NCBI GenBank assembly: GCA_038380435.1
Contig: JAWZYU010000028.1
Span: 23,048,201-23,112,200 of the forward strand
Length of the DNA stretch: 64,000 nt
Source of the DNA: Ryuthela nishihirai
Taxonomy: Eukaryota; Arthropoda; Arachnida; Araneae; Heptathelidae
Direction: 5' to 3'
Position numbers and translations under genes: made by a program. Of this stretch, positions 11,476-22,461 are shown piece by piece (positions within the stretch are counted from its first letter, which is position 1; the number at the start of each line of letters is the position of its first letter). Under the pieces are notes generated by a model, which was not told the origin of the DNA, did no database searches, and saw only the letters and a program-made list of their open reading frames with translations.

Positions 11476-11886
11476 GGTTGGGATGATTTACCTCTGAGCG
11501 GCACTTTTTTGCACACCATGGGCTAAATGGCCAGGTCACATGGCCAGGTCCATGGGCTAAATGGCCAGGGCTAAATGGCCATGGGCTAAATGGCCAGGAA
11601 GGGACCCACTGGAACAGCTGTTGGGAGACAGATGGTAGCCTCCCGTCAAGGCCATCCAGCGTGTTCTTTAACGGGCACAGGGTAAGGCTCTCCCGCACAC
11701 GGGGCCACGGCTTAATGTCCCATCCGCCGGACGGCGGCCTTTCCAAGCCCATCGGTGTCCCCTACTGACCGTGGGCAGGGCGGGGAATTTTGCGGAGATA
11801 AATTCAACGCTGACCCAGCTGGGACTCGAACCTGGGAACTACAGATTACGAGCCTGGCGCGCTACCGACTGAGCCACCCCCGCCCC
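11476..11886 (-). mobile_element. SINE-A with internal micro-expansion
   Basis: Full-length minus-strand copy in which the GGGCTAAATGGCCA motif is repeated four times (11519-11596), replacing the normal stretch from that motif to GGGACCC. This looks like polymerase slippage or template switching. Confidence 0.92.
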
Positions 11887-12004
11887 CTTATATGCCATAG
11901 TAGAAGATCTGTGAGAATGGCAGGACTTCAGCAGAGAAACAACACACACGTCCATGGCTCGAACCCAGGTCCCTTAGATCAGTAGCCAAGAGCGCTAACC
12001 ACTA
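11887..12004 (-). mobile_element. SINE-B, 3'-truncated
   Basis: Minus-strand SINE-B with head (GGTTAGCGCTCTTGGCTACTG on minus) and half of the body. The tail side is missing where it abuts the SINE-A. Confidence 0.8.
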
Positions 12005-12477
12005 TACGCCAAATCTCAATGCACGTGGTAGTTTTCCCGGAATGCCGCTGGCGTCGTCTTTCACGCATTGTTACATTCGCGCTACGACACGCTATGCACA
12101 CTACTTCCATTACGGCCATTCAAATAGCAGGCAGACATCCGACGGACAACCAAAATTACAACCCATTGTGGCTTTCAGTGATGAAGTTTCCTAAGTTTTT
12201 CTTAACTGCATGGTTTTAGACATTCATTAAATGTGAAAACACGTATCAAAATCATATTTTAGATATTTATTCATTATTCATATTACTTCATTTTTATTAT
12301 CCATGTTTTCAATTGCATTTTTATTACAACTAAGGCTCGAATAGAAGACTGTAGCTGCGGTATTTGGTTCTTACAAAAATATTTCTCACTCAACCGGCAG
12401 AATCATCTAACCGGCAACCCTCATTCACCATAAATGCCGGATATCCGGGAGTTTACTGAAATAGCTTTCCGAATCAG
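12005..12477. other. No recognised feature
   Basis: AT-rich. The motif AACCGGCA appears twice around 12395-12416, with CCGGATATCCGG at about 12436, which could be a relic of a TIR element; evidence is too thin to call. Confidence 0.35.
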
Positions 12478-12863
12478 GGTTGGGTTGATTTACCTCTGAG
12501 CGGCTCTTTTTCGCACACCATGGGCTAAATGGCCAGGTCACATGGACCCCGAAGGCTCAGAGAAGGTTGGGGGAGGGGACCGACTGGAACAGCTGTTGGG
12601 AGACAGATGGTAGCCTCCCGTCAAGGCCATCCAGAGTGTTCTTTAACGTGCACAAGGTATGGCTCTCCCGCACACGGAGCCACGGCTTAACGTTCCATCC
12701 GACGGACGACGGCCTTTCCAATCCCATCGATGTCCCCTACTGACCGTGGGCAGGGCGGGGAATTTTTGCGGAGATAAATCTCAACGCTGACCCAGCTGGG
12801 ACTCGAACCTGCGAACTACAGATTATGAGCCTGGCGCGCTACCGACTGAGCCATCCCCGCCCC
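12478..12863 (-). mobile_element. SINE-A, full length
   Basis: Complete minus-strand copy from GGGTTGGGTTGATTTACCTC to GAGCCATCCCCGCCCC, with minor divergence (TTATGAGCC in the anticodon-loop equivalent). Confidence 0.94.
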
Positions 12864-13054
12864 TCACCTATTTTGACATAGTTGCTAGCTGAACGTGTTT
12901 TCTTTTGGAAGAGATTTGTCGGATTAACTGCTACTTTATACGCAGGGTTATTTCATTCAGTCCTTCTTGTTTTGAATAGTTTTCAGCTTGAATTTACTTC
13001 CTTATTGCCTATTCGACGTTGTTCTTTCTGCACGGATTGAACTCTCTTTGCTGT

Positions 13055-13755
13055 GGTGGTGGTTGTGGTGGCAGTTTCTCAGTCAGGAGTGCCAGACTCG
13101 TAATCTGCAGTTCTCAGGTTCGAGTCCCACCCCAACGAGTAGCAGCGTTGAGATTTATCTCTGCTAATTCCCCTCTCTGCCCTTGCCGAGAGGTAGTGCG
13201 CCAGGCTCGTAATCTGTAGTTCCCAGGTTCGAGTCCCAGCTGGGTCAGCGTTGAGATTTATCTCCCCAAAATTTCCGCCTTGCCCACGGTCAGTAGGGGA
13301 CACCGATGGGCTTGGAAAGGCTGCCATCCGTCGTATGGGACGTTAAGCCGTGGCCCCGTGTGCTGGAGAGCCATACCCTGTGCACATTAAAGAACACGCT
13401 GGATGGCCTTGACGGGAGACTACCATCTGTCTCCCAACAGCTGTTCCAGTGGGTCCCCTCCCCCAACCTTCTCTGAGATTTCGGGGTCCATGTGACCTGG
13501 CCCTTTAGCCAATGGTGTGCAAAAAGGTGCCGGTCAGAGGTAAAACAACCCAACCCTTGCCGAGAAATCAGACCCGATGGGGCCCCTTATGCGGGAGAGC
13601 CATACTCTGTGCATGTTAAACTAGATGGCCTTCAAGGAAGGCTTACCATCTGTTTCCTAAGAGCTGTTCAATGGTTCCTTTTCTCCCATCCTTCTCTCAG
13701 CTCTTCGGATCTTTTCACAGGGCTTTAGCCCATTGTGTACAAAATAAGCCAACTC
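13055..13755 (+). mobile_element. Old SINE-A split by a younger SINE-A
   Basis: The diverged head and body (13055-13191) continue after the younger insertion at 13554-13755. The host keeps the order head, GCAGCGTTGAG, GGAGAGCCATACTCTGTGCA, TTTAGCCCATTGTGTAC. Confidence 0.85.
13192..13553 (+). mobile_element. Younger SINE-A nested in SINE-A, with TSD
   Basis: Starts within the head (GGTAGTGCGCCAGG), so it is slightly 5'-truncated. The TSD CCCTTGCCGAGA is perfect at 13180-13191 and 13554-13565. It dates the surrounding SINE as older. Confidence 0.95.
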
Positions 13756-13850
13756 TTGCCATGTCAGAATATAAAGATTATTTTTAAATTCTTCTCATGT
13801 GCGGAATTGTCCATTTGAAGTTTTTCACTTTGCACAGAGTTGTCAAGGGC

Positions 13851-14247
13851 GGGGGTGGCTCAGTCGGTAGCGAGCCAGGCTCGCAATCTGCAGTTCCCAG
13901 GTTCGTGTCGCGTCTGAGTCAGCTTTGCGATTTATCGCCGCAAAACTCCCTACTCTCGGTCAGTAGGGGGCGCCGATGGGCTTGGTAAAGGCCACCCTCC
14001 ATCGCATGAGACGCTAAGCCGTGGCCCAGTGTGCTGTAGAGAACCAGACCTTGTGTTGTTAAAGAACACGCTGGATGGCCTTGACTACAGACTACCTCCA
14101 TCTGCCAACACCTGTTCCAGTTGGTCCCCTCCCCCAACCTTCTCTGAGTCTTAGTGGTCCTTGTGACTAACAACTCTATGGATTGGGTTGTTTTACCTCT
14201 GAGTAGCACTTTTTTGCACAAAATGGGCTAAATGGTTACGTAACAAA
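13851..14247 (+). mobile_element. Old SINE-A with inverted 3' end
   Basis: Plus-strand copy up to about 14168 (...GTGGTCCTTGTGAC). The last roughly 75 bp of the family then follow in reverse orientation (14181-14235, GGATTGGGTTGTTTTACCTC ... GGGCTAAATGG). A local inversion of the tail explains this better than two insertions, since the two pieces together make one SINE. Confidence 0.8.
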
Positions 14248-14284
14248 GTCTTTACCGAGCAGAATTTTCCTGCTCGGCAAAGAC
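14248..14284. repeat. Short palindrome beside inverted SINE tail
   Basis: GTCTTTACCGAGCAG, then a 7-base loop, then CTGCTCGGCAAAGAC: 15-bp arms with one mismatch. It lies directly at the inverted tail and may be part of the same foldback event. Confidence 0.8.
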
Positions 14285-14311
14285 TATCAGTTTTTTTTTT
14301 ATCTCATTTCA

Positions 14312-15639
14312 GTACAGTCGCTCAAAAAAGTATCCGAACACTATGGTTGATTACAGAATTCAGAAAAAATATCTGGCAACGATTGTTTTTAGAAAATAGT
14401 GATCTGCCAACCTTCGTGTCACGTGACACGAAGGTTGCCAGATCACTAATTTCTAAAAACAATCGTTGCCAGATATTTTTTCTGAATTCTGTAATCAACC
14501 GTAGTGTTCGGATATTTTTTAATATATATAATGCGTATGAATATATAATGCAATGAATATGGAGCGTGTGCAGTTACCGTTCACAGCAAACTGGAGCGGT
14601 TGCGGTTAATGTTCACAGCACATTGGATCGTGTGAGCTCACAAAAACCTGGATCGTGTGGGCTCACTCACGGAAATATTGAGCGTGTGCAGTTACCGTTC
14701 ACAGCAAACTGGAGCGGTTGCGGTTAATGTTCACAACACATTGGATCGTGTGAGCTCACAAAGACCTGGATCGTGTGGGCTCACTCACGGAAATATTGAG
14801 CGTGTGCAGTTACCGTTCACAGCAAACTGGAGCGGTTGCGGTTAACGTTCACAGCACATTGGATCATGTGAGCTCACAAAAACCTGGATCGTGTGGGCTC
14901 ACTCACGGAAATATTGAGCGTGTGCAGTTATCGTTCACAGCAAACTTGAGCGGTTGCGGTTAATGTTCACAGCACATTGGATCGTGTGAGCTCACAAAAA
15001 CCTGGATCGTGTGGGCTCACTCACGGAAATATTGAGCGTGTGCAGTTACCGTTCACAGCAAACTGGAGCGGTTGCGGTTAATGTTCACAGCAAACTGGAG
15101 AGGTTGCGGTTAATGTTCACAGCACATTGGATCGTGTGAGCTCACAAAAACCTGGATCGTGTGGGCTCACTCACGGAAATATTGAGCGTGTGCAGTTACC
15201 GTTCACAGCAAACTGGAGCGGTTGCGGTTAATGTTCACAGCAAACTGGAGAGGTTGCGGTTAATGTTCACAGCACATTGGATCGTGTGAGCTCACAAAAA
15301 CCTGGATCGTGTGGGCTCACTCACGGAAATATTGAGCGTGTGCAGTTACCGTTCACAGCAAACTGGAGCGGTTGCGGTTAATGTTCACAGCAAACTGGAG
15401 AGGTTGCGGTTAATGTTCACAGCACATTGGATCGTGTGAGCTCACAAAAACCTGGATCGTGTGGGCTGGATCTGGAGCGTGTACACTTGCTGTACACGCT
15501 CCAGATATTTTTCCTGAATTCTGTAATCACGTGACACGAAGGTTGCCAAATCACTAATTTCTAAAAAAATCGTTGTCAGATATTTTTTCTGAATTCTGTA
15601 ATCAACCGTATTGTTCGGATACTTTTTTGAGCGACTGTA
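14312..15639. mobile_element. MITE-A, longest copy, both ends
   Basis: Ends TACAGTCGCTCAAAAAAGTA and its complement, TA-flanked. After the left end comes a palindrome centred on GTCACGTGAC (about 14422), then the minisatellite, then the right end. No transposase coding is present. Confidence 0.92.
14563..15470 (+). repeat. 118-bp minisatellite passing into a 150-bp higher-order unit
   Basis: The GTGGGCTCACTCACGG motif recurs at 14657, 14775, 14893 and 15011 (118-bp period), then at 15161 and 15311 with the array ending near 15461 (150-bp period). The 150-bp units have an extra 32 bp, a duplicated AACTGGAG(C/A)GGTTGCGG block, and look identical, so this tract expanded recently. Confidence 0.93.
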
Positions 15640-15932
15640 CAAATGGGACACAAGTAAAATTGCAGAACACAGTACGAAGGGACACAAGTAAAATTACAAA
15701 ACACACATTACGATGGGACAATCCACCTGAACTGTCCTTCATTTTTATCTCTATATTAACTTTTCTGTAACCCTCTGGCACGATATATATTGTAAATTAA
15801 TCAACCCATTCTCTATTCCATTAGCCTCGGTGTGATAATGTTGATTTTGTTCGATCATTTCTAATTCTTTTTAATGTTTATCAGCGGACAAAACTGTTGG
15901 AAAGGAAGTACCAATAACTCTTTCTTTCGTGT

Positions 15933-16315
15933 GGGGCGGGGGTGGCTCAGTCGGTAGCGCGCCAGGCTCGTAATCTGTAGTTCCCAGGTTCGAGTCCCAG
16001 CTGGGTCAGCGTTGAGATTTATCTCCGCAAAATTCCCCGTCCTGCCCACGGTCAGTAGGGGACACCGATGGGATTGGAAAGGCCGCCGTCCGTCGGATGG
16101 GACGTTAAGCCGTGGCCCCGTGTGCGAGAGAGCCATACCCTGTGCACGTTAAAGAACACGCTGGATGGCCTTGACGGGAGGCTACCATCTGTCTCCCAAC
16201 AGCTGTTCCAATGGGTCCCCTCCCCCAACCTTCTCTGAGCCTTCGGGGTCCATGTGACCTGGTCATTTAGCCCATGGTGTGCAAAAAAGTGCCGCTCAGA
16301 GGTAAAACAACCCAA
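15933..16315 (+). mobile_element. SINE-A, full length, with TSD
   Basis: A near-consensus plus-strand copy, GGGGCGGGGGTGGCTCAGTC to GGTAAAACAACCCAA. The TSD CTTTCTTTCGTG is perfect at 15920-15931 and 16316-16327. The anticodon-loop equivalent reads CTCGTAA. Confidence 0.96.
15943..15997 (+). promoter_or_regulatory. Pol III internal promoter of SINE-A (A and B boxes)
   Basis: The A box TGGCTCAGTCGG (15943-15954) and B box GGTTCGAGTCC (15987-15997) match the tRNA-gene promoter consensus with normal spacing. The same boxes are present in most full-length copies, so these SINEs could in principle be transcribed by RNA polymerase III. Confidence 0.85.
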
Positions 16316-16559
16316 CTTTCTTTCGTGGGCTCTTATCCCTCCCCCGCTCCCCACCCCCTCTCCACCTTCAAACACACACAACACGCCATTGAAGTTTTTC
16401 AACCCTTCACACTAGGCGTAAATCTGGCGTGTTTCAGGTCCCATTTAAAAAATAAATTCCCCTCTTTGTGATGAGGAGCAAACTAAGTCTTCAACGCGTG
16501 TTTTTCCCGGTTCCTGAAGAGCTCGCAACATCTTCGCGCGGCTCCTTCATCCTGATGCT

Positions 16560-16830
16560 CCTCATTTCCTGTCAGAAGGCGTCGTGCAAGAGACACCTCG
16601 TAACAGCCACCGCTTTCCTCCGCGCCGACAACGAGGCCATCGACAACGTCAAGCGTCACCTGCTCGTGACATGACGTCACTTTCTCGAGCGACTTTTGCT
16701 GGTGCAGAGCGTAACAGAAGCAAATATGGCGGCGCGTGTCAAAAAGCCATTTGGCTGCTGCATCGCAATGACTTAGGGTGGAAGAAATGACGATGGGTTG
16801 TGACGGAAGTAAATGGCTGCGCAGATTAAG
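16560..16830. promoter_or_regulatory. Candidate CpG-rich promoter
   Basis: Compared with its surroundings this stretch is rich in CG dinucleotides. It holds a perfect CRE-like TGACGTCA at about 16673-16680 and AAATATGGCGGC at about 16720, a YY1-like core that in animals often marks transcription starts. No linked coding exon can be shown, so this is only a candidate. Confidence 0.3.
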
Positions 16831-16900
16831 GCCTCGCGTTGTTAACAGGAAAGAATGAAAGCTTCACTGCGTCCAGAGCTAAAGATTTACGTGACACTGC

Positions 16901-17493
16901 GTTGGGTTGTTTTACCTCTGAGCGGCACTTTTTTGCACACCATGGGCTAAATGGCCAGGTCACATGGACCCCGAAGGCTCAGAGAAGGTTGGGGGAGGGG
17001 ACCCACTGGAACAGCTGTTGGGAGACAGATGGTAGCCTCCCGTCAAGGCCATCCAGCGTGTTCTTTAACGTCCACAGGGTAAAACTCTCCCGCACACAGG
17101 ACCATGGGTTGGGTTGTTTTACCTCTGAGCGGCACTTTTTTGCACACCATGGGCTAAATGGCCAGGTCACATGGACCCCGAAGGCTCAGAGAAGGTTGGG
17201 GGAGGGGACCCACTGGAACAGCTGTTGGGAGACAGATGGTATCCTCCCGTCAAGGCCATCCAGCGTTTTCTTTAAAGTGCACAGGGTATGGCTCTCCCAC
17301 ACACGGGGCCACGGCTTAACGTCCCATCCGACGAACGGCGGCCTTCCCAAGCCCATCGGTGTCCCCTACTGACCGTGGGCAGGACGGGGAATTTTGCGGA
17401 GATAAATCTCAACGCTGACCCAGCTGGGACTCGAACCTGGGAACTACAGATTACGAGCCTGGCGCACTACCGACTGAGCCACCCCCGCCCCTC
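16901..17493 (-). mobile_element. Dimeric SINE-A with one TSD
   Basis: Read on the minus strand: a full SINE-A (17493 to about 17106) followed directly by a second 3' half (about 17100 to 16901). The whole 590-bp composite is flanked by one perfect TSD, ACGTGACACTGC, at 16889-16900 and 17494-17505, so it was inserted as a single dimeric transcript. Confidence 0.92.
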
Positions 17494-17505
17494 ACGTGAC
17501 ACTGC

Positions 17506-18360
17506 AAACGGAATCAATAAAGACTGGCACGTCATGAAATGAAAATGAGCATAAAATTATAAAAGAAGAAATAATTACAGAATTTCTAAATGCTTTTTAG
17601 GAAACTCGATATGATTATAAAAGGCTTTTAGTCGACCCGGGGAAACATCCGCTCTAATGCAATTAAAGTGATTGCTTTCCGTGTCGTTCTGCGTTTCTAT
17701 GCTAACACGCGCTGCATAGGAAGACGACTCAGAAATTATGTAAAGATCTCGCGAGGATTCCAACTTGAATGGCTAATTTTAAGGGTGTGTATCTGCTGCA
17801 TGCGTTGCAACTCTCGTTCACACTCGTTCGTAGCTTTTAAATAATCTTATTTAGGAGTGGGAGAGGCAAGCAGCATTCAGGAAACTGATTCCCCCCAACC
17901 TAAGATCGATCTGACACTTCATTTACTAATAGATGAAGGAAACGGAACGAATCCACGGATCAAAATGGGTGACGATATCTTTCATGCCATTGGTTGAAGC
18001 ATGAACGCAAATGAATCCCAAATGGTAACACGAGGGAAATATTTCTCTGAAGAATACTCTTGTTTCGTTGATTGCTAAAGAGGATGGTAATTTCTATTTT
18101 AACTATTTCACTAACAAATTTGTTTCCTTTTCTTTAAAGTTGATTCAGCTATTTATGTTAAGGGATTTATTGATGACACTGTAAGGTAAGAAAAGTTTCT
18201 ATTTTTGTTTGGGGAGTTAGATGGGTGGGGGGGGGGGGGGGTACCTCCAATGATCCAAAAAAAAAAAAAAAATTCTTGTAAATGATGGAGTGCAATAAAA
18301 ATTTTTCCAAAGATCAATTTTGCACATAGGACATTTTTTTTTGTTCTGGTTTCTTTTTCC
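17506..18360. other. No recognised feature
   Basis: AT-rich sequence; a G-run followed by an A-run at 18226-18271 is simple sequence. No gene supported. Confidence 0.4.
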
Positions 18361-18364
18361 TGCA

Positions 18365-18893
18365 CCTCTGAGCTGCATTTTTTTTGCACACAATGGGCTA
18401 AATGGCTATTACACTGGAACAGTTGTTGGGAGATAGATGGTAGCCTCCCGTCAAGGCCGTCCAACGTGTTCTTTAACGTGCACAGGGTATGGCTCTCCGC
18501 ACACACAGGGTTGGGTTGTTTTACCTCTGAGCGGCACTTTTTTGCACACCATGGGCTAAATGGCCAGGTCACATGGACTCCGAAGGCTCAGAGAAGGTTG
18601 GGGGAGGGGACCCACTGGAACAGCTGTTGGGAGACAGATGGTAGCCTCCCGTCAAGGCCATCCAGCGCGTTCTTTAACGTGCACAGGGTATGGCTCTCCC
18701 GCACACGGAGCCACGGCTTAACGTCCCATCCGACAGACGGGGCTTTTCCAAGCCCATCGGTGTCCCCTACTGACCGTGGGCAGGGCGAAAAATTTTGCCC
18801 AGATAAATCTCAACGCTGGCCAAGGCGGGACTCGAACCTGCGAACTGCAAATTACGAGCTTGGCGCGCTGCCGACTGAGCCACCCCCGCCCCA
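18365..18893 (-). mobile_element. Dimer-like SINE-A pair
   Basis: A full minus-strand SINE-A (18508-18893) preceded by a diverged 3' part (18365-18505) in the same orientation, missing a central piece between AAATGGCTA and CACTGGAACAG. The arrangement parallels the dimer at 16901-17493, but I could not find a TSD. Confidence 0.8.
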
Positions 18894-20095
18894 CGATGGA
18901 AAGACCACAGAGTGTTACAATAATATGGATGATGGAATCGACATTCAGCTGTGCACCAAATGACCCATGCTCTAAACATCTGGCGTGATCAACCCGTAGC
19001 ATTTCGAATGCGCAAGGTACTCAAATCTTTGCGGTGGTTCGGAGTTAGTACTCTATTCGGAACTCTTTAGTATCGGCCAAAACATCTGAACGTGAAGCTC
19101 GAGGGTTGTCGAAAGAGGCGTCAATGGACTGCAGAGGACTGAAAAAGGTTATTCTATCTGATGAATTGCGATACGTGTTCTCTGACACAGATGTGATTGC
19201 TGGGGTGCGCTCCTTCATAAGCAGCAGCCACTGCACAAGATGGAGTGGGAGTCGTGATATGGGGAATGTTAACGAGGCACGGATTTACTCTATTGCTAAT
19301 ATATCTGAAGGATAGACAAAATGCCACAGCTATTTAAACGATATATTCGATCACGTGCATCTGCTATGTTTCATTTTTTCCCTAATAGAGGAGACAGTTT
19401 CAGAATGATAATGCGAGTATGCGAATCTCCATCGTGCTAAATCTGTGAGTGGTTCGTGCAACATGGTCGAAAATTCAGTCATCTTCTCTGAGTGGGCGGG
19501 GGTGGCTCAGTCGGTAGCGCGCCAGGCTCGTAATCTGCAGTTCCCAGGTTGGAGTCCCAGCTGGGTCAGCGTTGAGATTTATCTCCGCAAAATTCCCCGC
19601 TCTGCCCACGTTCAGTAGGGGACACCGATGGACTTGGAAAGGCCGCCGTCCGTCGGATGGGACGTTAAGCCGTGACCCCGTGTGCGGGAGAGCCATACCC
19701 TGTGCACGTTAAAGAACACGCTGGATGGCCTTGACGGGAGGCTACCATCTGTCTCCCAACAGCTGTTCCAGTGGGTCCCCTCCCCCAACCTTCTCTGAGC
19801 CTTCGGAATCTTTGTGACCTGGTCATTTAGCCCACGGTGTGCAAAAAAGTGCCGCTCAGAGATAAAACAACCCAACTCTTCCCTGTGTAATCATTCACCT
19901 GATCAGAATCCATTCAGAATTTCTGTAATGTAGCGCAAATGAGATGCAGCATTCCGCTACTCTCGGCCCTGAAGAATCTACAAAATGCATTTTAGCAAGA
20001 ATAGCTTCATTTCAATCAGAAACGCGTTGTGCACACTCATCAAATTTGTGTCAAATAGAATTCAAGCTGTTTTCAAGACACACTCGCGATCTACG
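18894..20095 (+). pseudogene. Tc1-like transposase relic, interrupted by SINE-A
   Basis: Shows decayed DDE-transposase sequence of the Tc1 type, which in life cuts and pastes TA-flanked elements. Around 19120-19180 the frames read a DW(or GL)KKVILSDE-like block containing the first catalytic Asp context (SDE). Near 19400 follows FQNDNA, corresponding to the second Asp context (QDNA). After the SINE-A at 19494-19876 the sequence resumes as SPDQNP (about 19898-19915), the region before the last acidic residue. Frameshifts and stops are frequent and no start or terminal inverted repeats are clear. The order of motifs makes Tc1 assignment fairly safe; activity is excluded. Confidence 0.7.
19494..19876 (+). 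mobile_element. SINE-A inserted in Tc1 relic
   Basis: Full-length plus-strand copy. Flanks TCTTCTCTGAGT and TCTTCCCTGTGT look like a slightly decayed TSD, and the transposase relic continues on the other side. Confidence 0.9.
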
Positions 20096-20153
20096 CGACA
20101 TTCAAATTTCAATTTTCTGTCCCAAGCAGTGTATTTCGGCTAATACTTCTTTA

Positions 20154-20738
20154 ATTACCGTATATTTTCGCAGATAAGACGACCTTCAGATAAGACGAGG
20201 TGTTAATTTTCGTCAAAGTTTTATAGTTTTAGCATATATCTGTCCTATAAGACGACCCCAAACTATCAACGGCCTATGAATTTAGATCGGCGATCATCCT
20301 CAATTATGATCCAATTATGATCATCCATCAATTATGATCGGCGATCATCCTCTGGATAATAATACTGTATAGCGTATACGGAATTATGTCCTGTTCGCAA
20401 ACATTCGCACTGATTCGGGCATTCGGGTAATGACCTTGATTATTCACAAAAGCGTCGTATGGGCTATTCTATTTTGTGGACATACCCTACTCTGTACTAG
20501 TAATAAACGGTTTGTCCGTTTTTTCCTCAGTAGCTCAATAAACATAACTTTTAATATTACCTTAGATGATGAATGTGAGGATTTTGCAGGATTTTAAATA
20601 CATTGGTGAGTGATTTGTTTTATTTTATAATGGTTTCAATTTATATTTTTTTTTGTATCTGTCCTATAAGACGACCCGGATTTTGGGAGCCTTTTTTATG
20701 ATTCAACTATCGTCTTATCTGCGGAAATATACGGTAAT
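20154..20738. mobile_element. Non-autonomous TIR DNA element (unclassified)
   Basis: Ends ATTACCGTATATTTTCGCAG and, inverted at 20709-20738, ATTACCGTATATTTCCGCAG; about 30-bp arms. The motif TATCTGTCCTATAAGACGAC occurs near both ends in the same orientation. No coding capacity is seen; the TA at the edge may be part of the target. Confidence 0.8.
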
Positions 20739-21354
20739 CAATCATTCCTAAACAAACTTGAAATATTCAATTTCAGCCATTCATCTACAGTAGATCATCC
20801 ATTTCAATGCAACCTTGAAATATTCATTTCCCGACTCTTCTAACTGATAATCAATTTCTGTGATTCCCTTTCATTTCGGTGAGTACAAACAATCGTTCAT
20901 TTTGAATTTCATAATTAAAATTTTAAATGCGGAACTATTGTGGAAGGAAAATCTATTTGTTTCCAATGCACAGAGAGGACTTGTATTGACCTATAATTTT
21001 GCTCCATGAAACAGAAAAGATGAATTCAGGATGCCGCTTAAATTGGATAATTGATTCATTGAAATCTGCGAAGTGAAAAATTATTTACAGATGTAGATGA
21101 CAAAGAGAAAGAGGAATCGGTCATTTTAATTGCAAATCAAATTAGAATTAAAATGCGCAATTAATTCCAAGGGCCAACCGAAATAACGAATTAATTTAAG
21201 AAGCCTCTTAAAATGAACGGTGCCATTCATTGAAAGTGACAAAATGAACGATGGATGCAGTAATTGTTCAGTATTTCAAGGTGACATGAAAATGGAGATT
21301 AATCCAAAGGGGCCAAGATAAAAAAGTGAAAATTTTTGCATAAAGCTGATGTTT
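20739..21354. other. No recognised feature
   Basis: AT-rich sequence without a recognised family or gene. Confidence 0.4.
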
Positions 21355-21735
21355 GTTTCAATAAAGAACATCAGATTGTTACAATAAAGATTTTATATAT
21401 GAAGTACTTTTATTATATTCAATTACTTTTATTATAATGAAATACTTTTATTAGGATAAATATTTCGTGTAGAAATACTTTTATTCCAATAAAGATATTA
21501 TGAAGAAATACTTTTATTAGAATAAAGATTTTATAAAGTAGTAGATTTATGAGAATAACGATCTTATGAAGAAGCACTTCTTTTTGGAAATAAAGATTTT
21601 ATGACGAAGTACATTTATTACAATAAAGATTTTATAATGATGTACTTTTATTATGGTAAAGAGCTTATAAAGAACTACTTTAATAAGAATAAAGATTTCG
21701 TGAAGAACTACTTTGATAGAATAAAGATTTTATAT
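21355..21735. repeat. Degenerate 35-40 bp tandem repeat
   Basis: About ten imperfect units of the type AATAAAGATTTTATGAAGTA followed by CTTTTATTA. Purely AT-rich minisatellite; no coding. Confidence 0.85.
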
Positions 21736-21882
21736 ATCAGAAATGGAAATGATGGGTTAAAAGAGCTCCGAAAGTAATTGGGGAACAAAAACACAAACAT
21801 AGTTGGTTTGTTGCGTTTTATCTGTGGCGGGAAATATATTTATACGCAATGAGTCAAAATGACCATGTGACAAGGATCCCAA

Positions 21883-22223
21883 GCGATTTGGGTTGGGTTG
21901 TTTTACCTCTGAGCGGCACTTTTTTGCACACCATGGGCTAAATGGCCAGGTCACAAGGACTCCGAAGGCTCAGAGAAGGTTGGGGGAGGGGATCCACTGG
22001 AACAGCTGTTGGGAGACAGATGGTAGCCTCCCATCAAGGCCATCCAGCGTGTTCTTTAACGTGCACAGGGTATGGCTCTCCCGCACACGGTGCCACGGCT
22101 TAACCTCACATCCGACGGACAGCGGCCTTTCCAAGCCCATCGGTGTCCCCTACTGACTGTGGGCAGGGCAGGGAGTTTTGCGGAGATAAATCTCAACGCT
22201 GACCCAGCTGGGACTCGAACCTG
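21883..22223 (-). mobile_element. Younger SINE-A, head-truncated, nested, with TSD
   Basis: Minus-strand copy that stops within the B-box region. The TSD GGATCCCAA is at 21874-21882 and 22224-22232; it belongs to the older SINE. Confidence 0.9.
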
Positions 22224-22461
22224 GGATCCCAAAGGATCAGAGCTAGATAGTGAAAGAGGATTCACTGGACAGCTAATTAGGAGACAGATGGAAACCTCGC
22301 GTCACGATCGTTCCAGAGTGATCTGTAACATGCACGGTTTGTGGCCCTTCTGTACACGGCCTAACATCTCATCCGAAGGAGGCTGCCTTTCCAAACCCAC
22401 TGGTATTCTCGTTCTCACCAAAGGCAGGTTGGAGTTTGGCGGATATAAATCTCGACCCTGA

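Noticed and set aside
14563..15470. CRISPR array
   Set aside because: The repeats are directly tandem without unique spacers, lie in a eukaryotic transposon, and no cas genes exist.
15933..16010. tRNA genes
   Set aside because: All tRNA-like sequences are heads of SINE-A or SINE-B, continue into SINE bodies and do not close into a proper acceptor stem.
16839..17372. Long open frame with a repeated MGCFTSERHFF-like protein, recurring many times in the window
   Set aside because: It is the antisense reading of SINE-A; the frame follows every SINE copy and ends at its edge. It is not a protein family.
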